Positions 55,292 through 64,000 of a DNA stretch of 64,000 nt are shown here, piece by piece. The notes beneath the pieces were generated by a model that was not told the origin of the DNA, made no database searches, and worked only from the letters and a program-made list of their open reading frames with translations. A program made the position numbers and the translations under genes. Source of the DNA: Entoloma clypeatum (taxonomy: Eukaryota > Basidiomycota > Agaricomycetes > Agaricales > Entolomataceae); assembly GCA_963565915.1 (NCBI GenBank), contig OY751486.1, forward strand, positions 1,550,001 through 1,614,000, given 5' to 3'. Position 1 is the first letter of the stretch. Every line of letters begins with the position of its first letter.

Positions 55292-58200
55292 TCAAGGCAC
55301 GGCGTCTCGACGTGTCAGGCGAAACGAGTCGAATATCGCAGCGGAGATCCGACGCGGAGCTCCCGGATGACGTCGGTAGAAGTCGCGGACTAGGCGCGGA
55401 GCGTGGACATTGTCTTCTGCTTCCCAGGAATTCTCTTCGTAGCCATATCCCTTCCATTTGACCAAGAATTGAAGCTTGCCTCGATGCAGTCGGCTGTCCA
55501 AGAGGTTTTCAACATCATACTCCAATTCTTCTCCCACTACCGTCGGAGGCGGAGGAGAGCGGACTTGGCGTCGGAAAGGGTCGTCGGGAACTAATGAAAG
55601 TTTGACGACGTGGAATACTGGGTGAATGCGGGACATGGAAGGGGGAAGGCGAAGTTCGTAGGCATGTGTTCCGACAGGTCGGACCACTGGGAAAGGGCCT
55701 ACGTACCGATGTGCAAGTTTTTTTGTGGGTCGGGTGGTTTTGAGGTCCGATGAGTCTAAAAAGACCTTGTCCCCCGGACGGAATGTCGGAGTGGTGCTCC
55801 GATGCTGGTTGTAGTATCGCGCCATGTCGTCCTTTGCCTTTGTTAGTGCTGCGCGAGCCTCTTCCAGAGCGGACTTCATCCGCTCGCTGAAATCCGCTAC
55901 CGCCTCGATTTCCGTCCGCTTCTCGCGAGGTTCGAATCCCATGCGCGGATGGCGGCCGGTATCAATGTAGAACGGAGTTTGACGTGTCGATGCGTGAACA
56001 TGGTTGTTGTATGCAAATTCAGCCATCGGAAGCCATTCGTCCCAATCATCTTGACGTTCATTGACGAATAGGCGAAGATATTGTTCCAATCCTTGATTGA
56101 CCCGCTCCGTCTGTCCGTCCGACTGCGGATGGTAGGCTGTCGAGGCAGCAATCTTAATGCCAAGTAGCCTATATAGTTCGCGCGTGAACTTGGCGACAAA
56201 CTGTGGTCCGCGGTCGGAGACAATGGCCTCCGGTAGTCCGTGGAGTTTCCAGACGTTTTGAATATAGGAGCGTGCAGTCCCGAGTGCGGAGATGTCGGAG
56301 TGCGTCGGGATGAAGTGTCCCCGCTTCCCTACTGAGTCCACTACCACCATGATAGCGTCGTAGCCGTGGGCTTCTGGTAGTTCAGTAATGAAGTCAACAC
56401 TGGTTACTTGCCACCGCTCCGTGGGGACCGGTAGTGGATTGAGCTCTCCGGAGGGCGGAGTGCGTCGGACCTTGGTGCGGAGGCATGAGTCGCATGTCTT
56501 GCAATATTGACCTATTAAACGAGACATGTGTGGCCACCAGTAATTGCGCGACACCAGTTCCAAGGTTTTCCACCGTCCCGGATGTCCGGCCACCGGAGTG
56601 TCGTGGTGTTGTGTGAGGATCCGATGACGCAGTTGGGGATTATTAGGAACATAGATACGATCCCTGAAGTAGAGCAAACCTTCCGCTTGCCTCCACTCCG
56701 CACTTCGGACGGACCCCGCTCCGACGGTCGGAAGGGATCTGACGACCTCCGCCACACTATCCTCCAGTAGCCCCTCTCGGATTCCCTGTCGGACCTGGCA
56801 GAGGACGTCGCGTTCTTCCCCTTGAACAGTTACCCCACGCATTGCTCGCACTGCAAACAATTCTGGTCGAAGAAGGATGATGTTTTCGTTGTCCCGCGAT
56901 CCGTCTCCGTGGTCCGCTCGTCGGGACAAAGCGTCGGACTTGCCCATTGACTTTCCAGGTCGATGGTGCATTTTAAAATCGAAACGAGCGAGGTATAAGG
57001 ACCATCTAGCTTGTCGTCGATTTAGTTTTTGAGCTGTCATGAAGTACTCAAGATTTTTGTGGTCCGTCCAAATCTCCACTGTCTTCTCCGCTCCTTCAAG
57101 GAAGTGCCTCCACTCCTCTAATGCGCGGACCACTGCCAACATCTCCTTGTCATAGATCTCGTAGTTGCGTTCCACCGGACTGAGGCTTTTGGAATAGAAT
57201 GCGACAGGGTGCCACTTACCGTCCTCTGTTGGTTGGGACAGTACTGCTCCGGTTGCAAAGTCCGAGCTATCCGCTTCTACCCGCCACTCCTTTCGATGAT
57301 CAGCTAAGACCAGGATCGGAGCGGATGTAATCCTCCGCTTCAACTCCGCAAATGCGGACACTTCTCCTTCCTTCCAAGACCAGAGGTGCCCCTTCTTCGT
57401 GAGCTCGAAAAGAGGGCGCGCGATGTCCGAAAACCCTTCAATAAAACGGCGATAGAAGTTAGTGAACCCCAGAAAGGACTGTACTTCTCGGACGTTTGTC
57501 GGAGCAGGCCACTCCGCGACCCCCGCTACTTTCACCGGATCCATCTCTACGCGTCCTTGTTCAATAATAAGGCCTAAGTATTCAATGCGCGTTTGCTCAA
57601 ACTCGCATTTCTCTGGTTTTAGATAGAGTTTGTGTTCGCGAAGTCGTTCCAGTACAATCCGTGTGACCCTCCGATGTTCCGCAAGGGTCTCCGTGAAGAT
57701 GAGTATATCGTCAAGGTAAACACAAACTACACCTTCAGTGATAAGGTCCTGAAAGATCTCGTTCATCATAGTCTGGAATGTGGATGGACTATTAGTGAGG
57801 CCGAAGAACATCACCAATGGTTCATAGAGTCCGCGATTGGTCCGAAAAGCGGCCTTCCACTCGTCTCCGGGCTTTATCCGTACATTGTTGTAACCCCAGC
57901 GGATGTCGAGTTTGGTGAAGTATTGAGCGCGTTGAAGTTTATTGATCAGTTCGGATATGAGCGGAAGCGGATACTTGTTTTTGATAGTTTTGGAATTGAG
58001 TGACCGGTAGTCTTGTACAAGACGAAGGGAGCCATCCTTTTTCTTGATATAGAACACCGGAGATGCCATCGGAGACTTGGAAGGGCGGATCCGACCAGTT
58101 GCAAGGTTTTCCTCCAAAAACGCGTCGAGTTCTTTCTGTTCGTTCGGGGCGAGCGGATATACCTTACAACCCGCCGGAGAGGCGTCCGGAACAAGTTCAA

Positions 58201-59362
58201 TGGCGTGGTCCCACGTCCGCTCTTCCGGTAAGGTGTCGAAAGAGGTCTTTGAGAATACGTCTTCGAAATCAAACAAGTGGTCTGGTACGGAATCGCGGAA
58301 AGATTTGGGTTTCTGGTTACTGAGGAAGGCCTCCGATAGACGTTGCGAGATATTGGATGAAGCGCGGATGAACTCCGCCTCCGCAGGTACTGTTCCGACA
58401 AAAAGGCGGTCTCCCTCCTCAAACTCATCCTCTTCCTCATCGTCTTCCGCTAACTCCTCCGTTTCTTCTCCTTCTGTGACATCCTCCACCCATGGGCCGC
58501 GTGGAGCCTCCTCCTCTAGACCGGACGTCGGAGTGGAACCCATCCGACAGGCTCGGATGCGGACTTGTTCGAACTTCCGCTCCTTCCGCTCTTGGGCTGC
58601 CTCCTGTTGGCATGTCCGACATCGTGCAGGACACCGGCTCATCTTCACTTCCCCTGAAGTCCAATCTACCTCGGGGTTGTGTTCTTTGAGCCAAGTGAAG
58701 CCTAACACGATTTCTTGTTTTCCCAAACTTGTGACTGCAAGCTGGGTCCGTTCCGAGTGATCCCGATAGCGGAGCACTACGTCCAACACCTCCGTTATTG
58801 CTCCGGCCTCATTCGGAGTTCCGTCGATGTTGTATACCGGAATTGCGCGTTGTAGTTTTCGAGTAGAGAGTCGGTGTTTCTCGACCAGAGTACGTTCAAT
58901 AAACGATCCTGTTGCCCCACTGTCGAGTAAGGCCTTTTGTGATAGTATGTCTTTAGTGTCGGTAGTTTCGAGAACTATGTCTAGTTCGAGGGAATTGTCG
59001 GAGCGAGCGGCTGCGGCGAGAACATATTGTTTTGGAAGCCGCCGCTCCCACTTAGAGAAGCGGATGCGGATAGGGTTTGCGGAGTTGGGTGCGACTATAG
59101 GATCGTTTGCAGGCTTAGAGATGGAGGGTATAGGATCATATTGTTCCATAAATAAGGCAGCATAACGATTTTTAGTAGACAACGAGGGCGCACTGTTCAC
59201 TCGTTGTGAGGAGGAAAATCCTCCTGTCCTCCCTCCGACTCCGCAGACTCCGTGGGCGGAACGGAGTTGCCTTCCGCCGCGTCCTTGACCACGAGTTGTT
59301 CCATGATAAACTCGTCTTGTTCCTCCATCGTCATGAATCGGACGTCGAAGCGAAGGGGGCAT
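55292..59362 (-). CDS. Ty3-D pol
   Basis: 1,356 aa in an open frame. Domains: protease (LLDSGATGSF, about residue 145), RT (WDHAIELVPDA near 395; VVCVYLDDILIF, YLDD near 545), RNase H (EADSSDFATG near 705, then TDHKNLEYF), integrase zinc region (HHDTPVAGHPGRW to CDSCLRTK, near 930-985) and DDE core (VDFITELPEA, VSDRGPQF, HPQSDGQTERVNQ), chromodomain (YDVENLLDSRLHRGKLQFLV, near 1290-1345). The first ATG lies in the overlap with gag and translation probably reaches it by a -1 shift. All catalytic motifs are present. Confidence 0.95.
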   Translation of the reverse strand: MPPSLRRPIHDDGGTRRVYHGTTRGQGRGGRQLRSAHGVCGVGGRTGGFSSSQRVNSAPSLSTKNRYAALFMEQYDPIPSISKPANDPIVAPNSANPIRIRFSKWERRLPKQYVLAAAARSDNSLELDIVLETTDTKDILSQKALLDSGATGSFIERTLVEKHRLSTRKLQRAIPVYNIDGTPNEAGAITEVLDVVLRYRDHSERTQLAVTSLGKQEIVLGFTWLKEHNPEVDWTSGEVKMSRCPARCRTCQQEAAQERKERKFEQVRIRACRMGSTPTSGLEEEAPRGPWVEDVTEGEETEELAEDDEEEDEFEEGDRLFVGTVPAEAEFIRASSNISQRLSEAFLSNQKPKSFRDSVPDHLFDFEDVFSKTSFDTLPEERTWDHAIELVPDASPAGCKVYPLAPNEQKELDAFLEENLATGRIRPSKSPMASPVFYIKKKDGSLRLVQDYRSLNSKTIKNKYPLPLISELINKLQRAQYFTKLDIRWGYNNVRIKPGDEWKAAFRTNRGLYEPLVMFFGLTNSPSTFQTMMNEIFQDLITEGVVCVYLDDILIFTETLAEHRRVTRIVLERLREHKLYLKPEKCEFEQTRIEYLGLIIEQGRVEMDPVKVAGVAEWPAPTNVREVQSFLGFTNFYRRFIEGFSDIARPLFELTKKGHLWSWKEGEVSAFAELKRRITSAPILVLADHRKEWRVEADSSDFATGAVLSQPTEDGKWHPVAFYSKSLSPVERNYEIYDKEMLAVVRALEEWRHFLEGAEKTVEIWTDHKNLEYFMTAQKLNRRQARWSLYLARFDFKMHHRPGKSMGKSDALSRRADHGDGSRDNENIILLRPELFAVRAMRGVTVQGEERDVLCQVRQGIREGLLEDSVAEVVRSLPTVGAGSVRSAEWRQAEGLLYFRDRIYVPNNPQLRHRILTQHHDTPVAGHPGRWKTLELVSRNYWWPHMSRLIGQYCKTCDSCLRTKVRRTPPSGELNPLPVPTERWQVTSVDFITELPEAHGYDAIMVVVDSVGKRGHFIPTHSDISALGTARSYIQNVWKLHGLPEAIVSDRGPQFVAKFTRELYRLLGIKIAASTAYHPQSDGQTERVNQGLEQYLRLFVNERQDDWDEWLPMAEFAYNNHVHASTRQTPFYIDTGRHPRMGFEPREKRTEIEAVADFSERMKSALEEARAALTKAKDDMARYYNQHRSTTPTFRPGDKVFLDSSDLKTTRPTKKLAHRYVGPFPVVRPVGTHAYELRLPPSMSRIHPVFHVVKLSLVPDDPFRRQVRSPPPPTVVGEELEYDVENLLDSRLHRGKLQFLVKWKGYGYEENSWEAEDNVHAPRLVRDFYRRHPGAPRRISAAIFDSFRLTRRDAVP

Positions 59363-60351
59363 TCACGACTGAAGTGACCCGTTTTGTTACATCTGAAGCA
59401 TGCATTGGCATTCTTGCCTTTGACGCGTGAAGTATCAATGTCCATTGCATTAGGGTCCCTTGTCGGCGGAGCGGTTGCGGATGCGAGCGGAGCTGGACGC
59501 GGAGTGAATGGAATGTAGGGGCGAGGGAATACTGAGGTGCCAGGTACTCTTGGTCCGACGACGTTGCGGAAGGCAGATGTGCGGGTCGGAGCAGTGGCTT
59601 TGAAGGCTTTGTTGGCAATTCTATTGTCGTCGTTGACTCGTGCTGCAGAGTACCACTCATCGGGGTTGTCGTCCGCAGGCCGTCCGTGGGTCAGGGTGGC
59701 GATCTCGTTCTGAATGTCGGAACGGAGACCATGGCGGAATTTGAGTACTATATTGGTATCCTCCTGATAGCCTGCTTTGTCAATGTAGTCTTTGAACTCG
59801 TCAATATAGGTCTCGACATCCCGTTGACCTTGATAATAGGATTCTCCTTCGAGGATCAGTCTCGCGTCCTGTTCCTCATTCTTCGGAGTGAACTCCGTTG
59901 TAAAGACGGCGCGGAAGTCCACCCAAGTCCGATAAGGCGGAGCACCGGTCCTCCGCTCTTGTCGGATAATGCGATCCGCAAAGCGTGCTGCGCGTCCACT
60001 CTTCATGAAAGATAAGGCCCAATAAATTTTAGCGTGGTCGTCTGCGAACTGTTCCGGAGCCAGCCCCATAAACAATTCACAGGAGTTTAGAAAGGTCCAG
60101 CCATTTGCGCGCGATCCGTCGAAGTCTGACGGATTGGCGGGTTTTGCTCGACGCACGCCCGGATTGGCCGGAGCGAGCGGAGGAGGTGGAGGTGCGGGTG
60201 CGGGAGCAGGTGGGATAGGTGGCGGAGCTGGGGCAGGAATTGCGTTGAAGGCGAGGAGGAGTTGGTCAAGTTGAGTAGAGATATCAGCGAGAGTTTGACG
60301 TTGTTCCTGGAACTCGTGCTCGAGCTGTTCAAGGCGATTGGGGTCGTCCAT
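59197..60351 (-). CDS. Ty3-D gag
   Basis: 384 aa from ATG at 60351. An N-terminal coiled coil (EQLEHEFQEQRQTLADISTQ) and a Pro/Ala-rich spacer are followed by a capsid-like helical domain (ANPSDFDGSRANGW, ELFMGLAPEQFADDHAKIYW, residues about 85-230) and a CCHC knuckle (CFRCNKTGHFSREC, near 320). Intact. A short leader with no clear tRNA match separates it from the 5' LTR. Confidence 0.93.
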   Translation of the reverse strand: MDDPNRLEQLEHEFQEQRQTLADISTQLDQLLLAFNAIPAPAPPPIPPAPAPAPPPPPLAPANPGVRRAKPANPSDFDGSRANGWTFLNSCELFMGLAPEQFADDHAKIYWALSFMKSGRAARFADRIIRQERRTGAPPYRTWVDFRAVFTTEFTPKNEEQDARLILEGESYYQGQRDVETYIDEFKDYIDKAGYQEDTNIVLKFRHGLRSDIQNEIATLTHGRPADDNPDEWYSAARVNDDNRIANKAFKATAPTRTSAFRNVVGPRVPGTSVFPRPYIPFTPRPAPLASATAPPTRDPNAMDIDTSRVKGKNANACFRCNKTGHFSRECPLRFDVRFMTMEEQDEFIMEQLVVKDAAEGNSVPPTESAESEGGQEDFPPHNE

Positions 60352-60512
60352 TACTATGCGCGGAGCAGAATCACCGGTTACGGAGAGGTAATTAGAAGAA
60401 CTGGAAGGGGTGTGAGATGTATCGGAGTCGGACGCGGACGAAGCTACTCCGAAGCGCGGAATCGTGACAACGATGCAATCGGACCCGGTCCAATTAGATG
60501 AGAACTTTCTAC

Positions 60513-60946
60513 TGTAAGGGCGACCTTACGATCCAAGACTCAAACTCAGATACTTGCAAGGGAGATCCGAAGTTTAGATTGAGCAGTCTAATAAGTAATA
60601 CAACACATACCTTGCAAGGGAGATCCGAAGAGAAAGTTCTAAGGATTCCCCTGCAAGCTAGCTGCGATAAATAGTAAAATGAGATATGAAATAAGAGATA
60701 AAACGAGACACATGAATGATGAGCAATGATCGGGAGTAGCGATGAAGGATGAATGGAAACAAGATGAATGATAGTACCTGCGATCCGACGTGCGGAGTAG
60801 CGGATGGGGGCGGAGTCGTCAGATGCGGAGAGGCGGATAAGATGTCGGAGACAGCGGATACGATCGGAGGACGTCGGAGATGGTGGAATAGAAAGGAAAG
60901 GAGGAAAGTAAAGGAAAAGTGAAAAGTGAAAGTGGTTGCCCTTACA
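60513..60946 (-). repeat. 5' LTR of Ty3-D
   Basis: 434 bp, same as 54847-55280. Followed on the plus side by target copy CACCC. Confidence 0.95.
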
Positions 60947-60951
60947 CACCC

Positions 60952-61431
60952 CCGCCATCAATTCCGGCACGGTCGCCATCCATTGGTGTTATGATTTCTC
61001 AACCAAAACCTGTCATCCGCATCTCGACGAAGTCCCTGAAGGGCGCACTTGGACATGTCTCGGCTCCTCCTATCCCAGATCCTGTGGGGGCGGAGTCCGC
61101 TGCGGCGCCTCAAGAGGTGCAGCCTCCCACGCCCTCTGTTGTGGTGACCCCAGATCCTGTGGAAACGGAGCCCGCTGCGGCGCCTCAAGAGGTGCAGCCT
61201 CCCACACCCCTTGTTGTGGTGGTCCCGGCCCCACTGCACCCGGCCAGCACGGGGTCGTCGCAGTCAATGCTCTGCGTCCCCAACCACGCGTAGAGCTGAT
61301 CGCTCCCGATCAGCTTCCCCCCAGCGTGGCAGGCGAGCCGGACTGGGAAGAATACCGAGAAACCCTCAGGCGACATGCCCACAAGATTGCCGAATGCAAC
61401 ACGCCAACCACCTGGAATGGTAAGCGAGCCA
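60952..61431 (+). pseudogene. DIRS-like gag, fourth part
   Basis: Begins PPSIPARSPSIGVMISQPKP. It contains a tandem duplication of about 72 bp (two copies of AAAPQEVQPPTP) and a basic/Ser-rich stretch, then a one-step frame change before 61300, and continues RVELIAPDQLPPSVAGEPDW, HAHKIAECNTPTTWNGKRA up to the MITE. A stop at 61291-61293 in the first frame marks the shift. Confidence 0.7.
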
Positions 61432-62236
61432 CACAGGACAAAATGCAAACTTTGGCCTCTGCAAATAATAATGAGAAAGAGTTTGTGAAGGAATATTTTG
61501 TAAAAAAGACTTTGGCTGCAGAGAAAGAAAGCCTTTCCTTGCATCCAAAGATAATGCAATACTTTGAAGTTGGCTATAATATTCCAAAAGAATTTGTCAT
61601 TTAAGTAATAAGATATTTTGCTGACAGGAAAAAACAAATTTCTCTGGACAAAAGTTGAAAGGGAAAGAAATGGAAATTTTTTTTATTTTTCACATTTCAT
61701 TTGGGCATTGAGATTGTTTTGCTTTCGCATCTGTCATGTGTCCTGCCAAGTGATTATTTTGTCAATTGCTTTCATAACACATTTTGCATGTGCCAAAACA
61801 AATGATTTCAAATTTCGCATGTGCCAAAGTTTTTTTAAACTTTAGCACATGTGAAATTTGAAATCTTTAAACTTTGGCAAATGCAAAATGCATTTTGAAA
61901 ACAATTGACAAAATAATCATTTGGCAGAACACATGGCAAATGCAAAAGCAAAACATTTTTAATGCCCAAATGAAATGTGAAAAATAAAAATCTTCCATTA
62001 CTTTCCCTTTCAACTTTTGTCCAGAGAAATATGTTTTTTCCCCTCAGCAAAATATCTTATTACTTAAATGCCAAATTCTTTTAGAATATGATAGCCAAAT
62101 TCAAAATATTGCATTATTTTTGGGTGCAAGGAAAGGCTTTCTTTCTCTGCAGCCAAAGTCTTTTTTACAAAATATTCCTTCACAAACTCTTTCTCATTAT
62201 CATTTGCAGAGGCCAAAGTTTGCATTTTGTCTTGTG
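61432..62236. mobile_element. 805-bp fold-back MITE, CACTA-like ends
   Basis: A nearly perfect palindrome: about 400-bp arms meet near 61835. Ends are CACAGGACAAAATGC and the inverse of CACAAGACAAAATGC. CCA lies directly outside both ends (61429-61431 and 62237-62239), a 3-bp duplication; 3-bp duplications and CAC termini fit CACTA elements. No complete gene inside. The longest ORFs are mirror images of each other. Removing it rejoins the DIRS-like protein as KRA-RCTRDPKGQ. Confidence 0.75.
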
Positions 62237-62239
62237 CCA

Positions 62240-62327
62240 GATGCACCCGAGACCCAAAGGGGCAACTAATCAACCCCCTCAGCCAAGCCCTTTGCTTGGA
62301 CTGGCAATGAGTCAGCGGCTGCAGTCG
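62240..62327 (+). pseudogene. DIRS-like gag, fifth part
   Basis: Plus-strand reading RCTRDPKGQLINPLSQALCL then DWQ, TGA (DWQR expected) and VSGCS at the GTCG duplication. It continues at 63257 as RADHS. Confidence 0.7.
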
Positions 62328-63256
62328 AAATTCTGACAGTTTCCTTCTGTCTCCATTGAAGATCGCCGGCGGGCTGATCTTGATCTCTTTCTCTGAGGTC
62401 CTTGCTTGGGAAGTCATTTCTACAAGTGTCGTCTTTGGGGTGTCTGGGGTCTTTGGTCTGGGTGCAGCAACAGCAACAGCTGGCGGCGGGTTTCGTTTCG
62501 GGGGGAGGTAGGAAGGTGATGTGGGGTTGACTGGTACGAAAGAGGAGGTTACTCTTCTGTACGGTGTCGGCGGTTGTCGTGGTGTGATGGGTGCGTCAAC
62601 AAACTCCTGTTCGTCTTCTGAGTCGGACGGGACTCCAAAGGTAGATCGTCGGGGAGGAATCTTTGCATCTAAAACCGCGGTGGGTTGACGATGTAGATCA
62701 GCTTGACCTTTTGTTACGGCGATAGCCTACAATCAGTCCAAGTATCAAGTCATGTGGGTTCGTACTGGTTCCACAACAAGTCCCTCAATAGGTCGACTTG
62801 GTCAAGGTCAGCGAGTTCCTCAGAAGGACGACTCGGTTCGGGTTCGGCAGAGCTAAGTCCTTGCAAGGCACTTAGTTGGAGAGCGTTCGAAGGTAAGACA
62901 AGGTAAGCGTTGTTTGCCTAGGTCAAGCTAAGGACCTCTACTCTAAGGTTACAAGTCTTATATATGTTATCCTATGGCTATAAATATGTAAATGCTGCAC
63001 AGGAGCTAAATAAGCCATTGGTTAGATAGATGTTTCAAGGGGGCTGTGGCATAGGAGTCAGAGATAAGGCCTCGAGGCCGTGAGTCAGAGATAACAAGTG
63101 AAAATGTATCTAAAATGAGAATAGTCCGAGTCATAGCGCTGATAGGGGGGACACGTGTCCCAGGGTCGTTGGAGTCAAGTGAAACAGGGTAAGATGGGGA
63201 CCAAGGGTCGAAGGGTCGTGTGAAGGTGCGTAGGAAGAGGGTGAAAAAGTGTAACA
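62328..63256 (-). mobile_element. 929-bp Ty3-B-family 5' fragment
   Basis: Minus-strand LTR (62712-63256, 545 bp), leader with AAAGGTCAAGCTGATCTAC beside it, and the first part of gag (ATG at 62417, EKEIKISPPAIFNGDRRKL) cut off at SEF. GTCG flanks both sides (62324-62327 and 63257-63260). Removing the fragment with one GTCG restores the DIRS-like frame. The remainder of the element is absent. Confidence 0.75.
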
Positions 63257-63261
63257 GTCGT

Positions 63262-63360
63262 GCTGACCACAGCAAATGACATGAATGCTCGGGATGCGGA
63301 GCCAGCACTCACGGTGCCCAAACCTGCCCTCTCACTGAGCCTGGCACTCCGCAGAAATGA
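63262..63360 (+). pseudogene. DIRS-like gag, last part with zinc knuckle
   Basis: Reads ADHSK, TGA (an Arg codon expected), HECSGCGASTHGAQTCPLTE and stops at TGA 63358-63360. The C-x2-C-x4-H-x4-C pattern is a gag-type zinc knuckle. It overlaps the RT frame, which is +1. Confidence 0.7.
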
Positions 63361-64000
63361 GGCCACCACCCCGTACATACCACAGCATTGGTTGCAGACC
63401 CTTGTAGATAACGGACTCATAGCTAAGTACCCTACCATTCCCAGTAGTCTAATATATGGCTTCGACACGGGCATCACACCCATCTATCACACCTACACCC
63501 CCCCCAACCACTCTTCCATCATTACTTATGCAGACTTTCTCCAGACAATAATCAACACCGAATTTGACAAACAACGATACATAGGACCCTTCACAAGGGC
63601 CAAGCTCGAGGCTGAAATTGGCCCCTTTCAGACATCTCCCTTGTCAATTGCCCCCAAACCGGGTCAACCAGGAAAGTACAGGTTAATCCAGAACCTCTCG
63701 TTCCCACGTCACAATAACCCTGTCCCATCTGTCAATGCTTCGATCAGCGCCTCGCACTTCCCCTGCTCCTGGGGAACTTTCCACACCTTTTGCTCCCTCA
63801 TTGCATCCCTCCCAGAGGGCACTGAAGCAGCTGTCCAAGACGTAGCCGAAGCTTACCGAACTGTCCCCATCAGGCCAGATCAATGGCCAGGCCTTGTGGT
63901 CCGGTTATCCCAAGATGACCAGTTTGCAATTGACACATGCTGTTGCTTTGGGCTGTCATCATCAGCCGGAGTTCATGGACTTGTCGCAGATGCAGGAACG
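63281..64000 (+). CDS. DIRS-like reverse transcriptase, runs off the window
   Basis: 240 codons from the ATG at 63281, open to the window end. Motifs seen: HWLQTLVDNGLIAKYPTIP, YIGPFTRAKLEAEIGPFQTS, PLSIAPKPGQPGKYRLIQNL, DVAEAYRTVPI (RT motif A, with Asp) and CCFGLSSSAGVHG (motif B). This layout is typical of the RT of DIRS-like, tyrosine-recombinase retroelements frequent in Agaricomycetes. The catalytic DD box, RNase H and recombinase would lie right of the window. The true start is uncertain because gag and pol overlap. No stop is seen, unlike the gag. Confidence 0.75.
   Translation, partial: MNARDAEPALTVPKPALSLSLALRRNEATTPYIPQHWLQTLVDNGLIAKYPTIPSSLIYGFDTGITPIYHTYTPPNHSSIITYADFLQTIINTEFDKQRYIGPFTRAKLEAEIGPFQTSPLSIAPKPGQPGKYRLIQNLSFPRHNNPVPSVNASISASHFPCSWGTFHTFCSLIASLPEGTEAAVQDVAEAYRTVPIRPDQWPGLVVRLSQDDQFAIDTCCCFGLSSSAGVHGLVADAGT

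Larger units (their letters stand above)
54847..60946 (-). mobile_element. Ty3-D, intact chromodomain Gypsy element
   Basis: 6,100 bp, minus orientation, with 434-bp LTRs that I read as identical and a perfect CACCC duplication (54842-54846 and 60947-60951). gag and pol are both open, pol being in the -1 frame with a 166-bp overlap. Polypurine tract AGGGGGGGTGA overlaps the pol stop region. It is the only element here with no visible lesion, so it may be active. It sits in the DIRS-like gag. Confidence 0.96.

Noticed and set aside
61185..62336. Mirror-image ORFs beginning in the palindrome (61618-62050)
   Set aside because: Both arms encode the same peptide in opposite directions, so they reflect the inverted repeat rather than genes.
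35420..64000. A Starship-like giant cargo element
   Set aside because: No tyrosine-recombinase captain or cargo genes at an edge are seen; nested ordinary transposons explain the region.

Overview
This is a fungal window, almost certainly from a mushroom-forming basidiomycete (Agaricomycetes). The signs are short spliceosomal introns (about 50-70 bp, GTAAGT/CAG type), chromodomain Ty3/Gypsy elements, tnp2-type (CACTA) transposases and a DIRS-like retroelement of the kind common in those genomes. It is a transposon-dense, gene-poor region. I see one convincing intact host gene, a two-exon small secreted protein (15244-14795, minus), plus decayed host-like fragments: a kinase-like gene at 8.3-9.4 kb and an FHA-domain fragment at 12.8-13.6 kb.

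Layout, left to right. 0-1 kb: tandem repeats. 1.08-5.64 kb: Ty3-A, a 5'-truncated chromodomain Gypsy element (minus) with an extra ORF after pol. 6.2-8.2 kb: tnp2-1, a broken CACTA transposase. 9.9-10.4 kb: an LTR of the Ty3-B family, then a small inverted-repeat element. 14.3-16.8 kb: two elements of one TIR family with 7-bp target duplications. 17.4-27.3 kb: two inverted, near-identical non-autonomous hAT-like elements flanking a second tnp2 gene. Their 8-bp target duplications are swapped, showing that the 5.06 kb between them has been inverted. 28.4-34.5 kb: Ty3-C, complete but with three stops in pol.

35.4 kb to the right edge is one DIRS-like retroelement (plus strand). About 2.7 kb of its own sequence is spread over 28.6 kb by five separate insertions: hAT copy 3, Copia-2, Ty3-D, an 805-bp fold-back MITE and a 929-bp Ty3-B fragment. 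Copia-2 itself contains a truncated Ty3-B, which contains Copia-1. Removing each insertion with one copy of its target duplication rejoins one continuous protein: a coiled-coil/gag region, a zinc knuckle, and an RT that runs off the window.

Age and decay. Copia-1 and Ty3-D have LTR pairs I read as identical, so they are recent. Ty3-D has intact gag and pol and is the only element that looks autonomous. Older elements carry repeated in-frame TGA stops where the family has arginine (CGA). In Ty3-C, 12 of 14 LTR differences are CpG transitions. This points to methylation-linked CpG-to-TpG decay.
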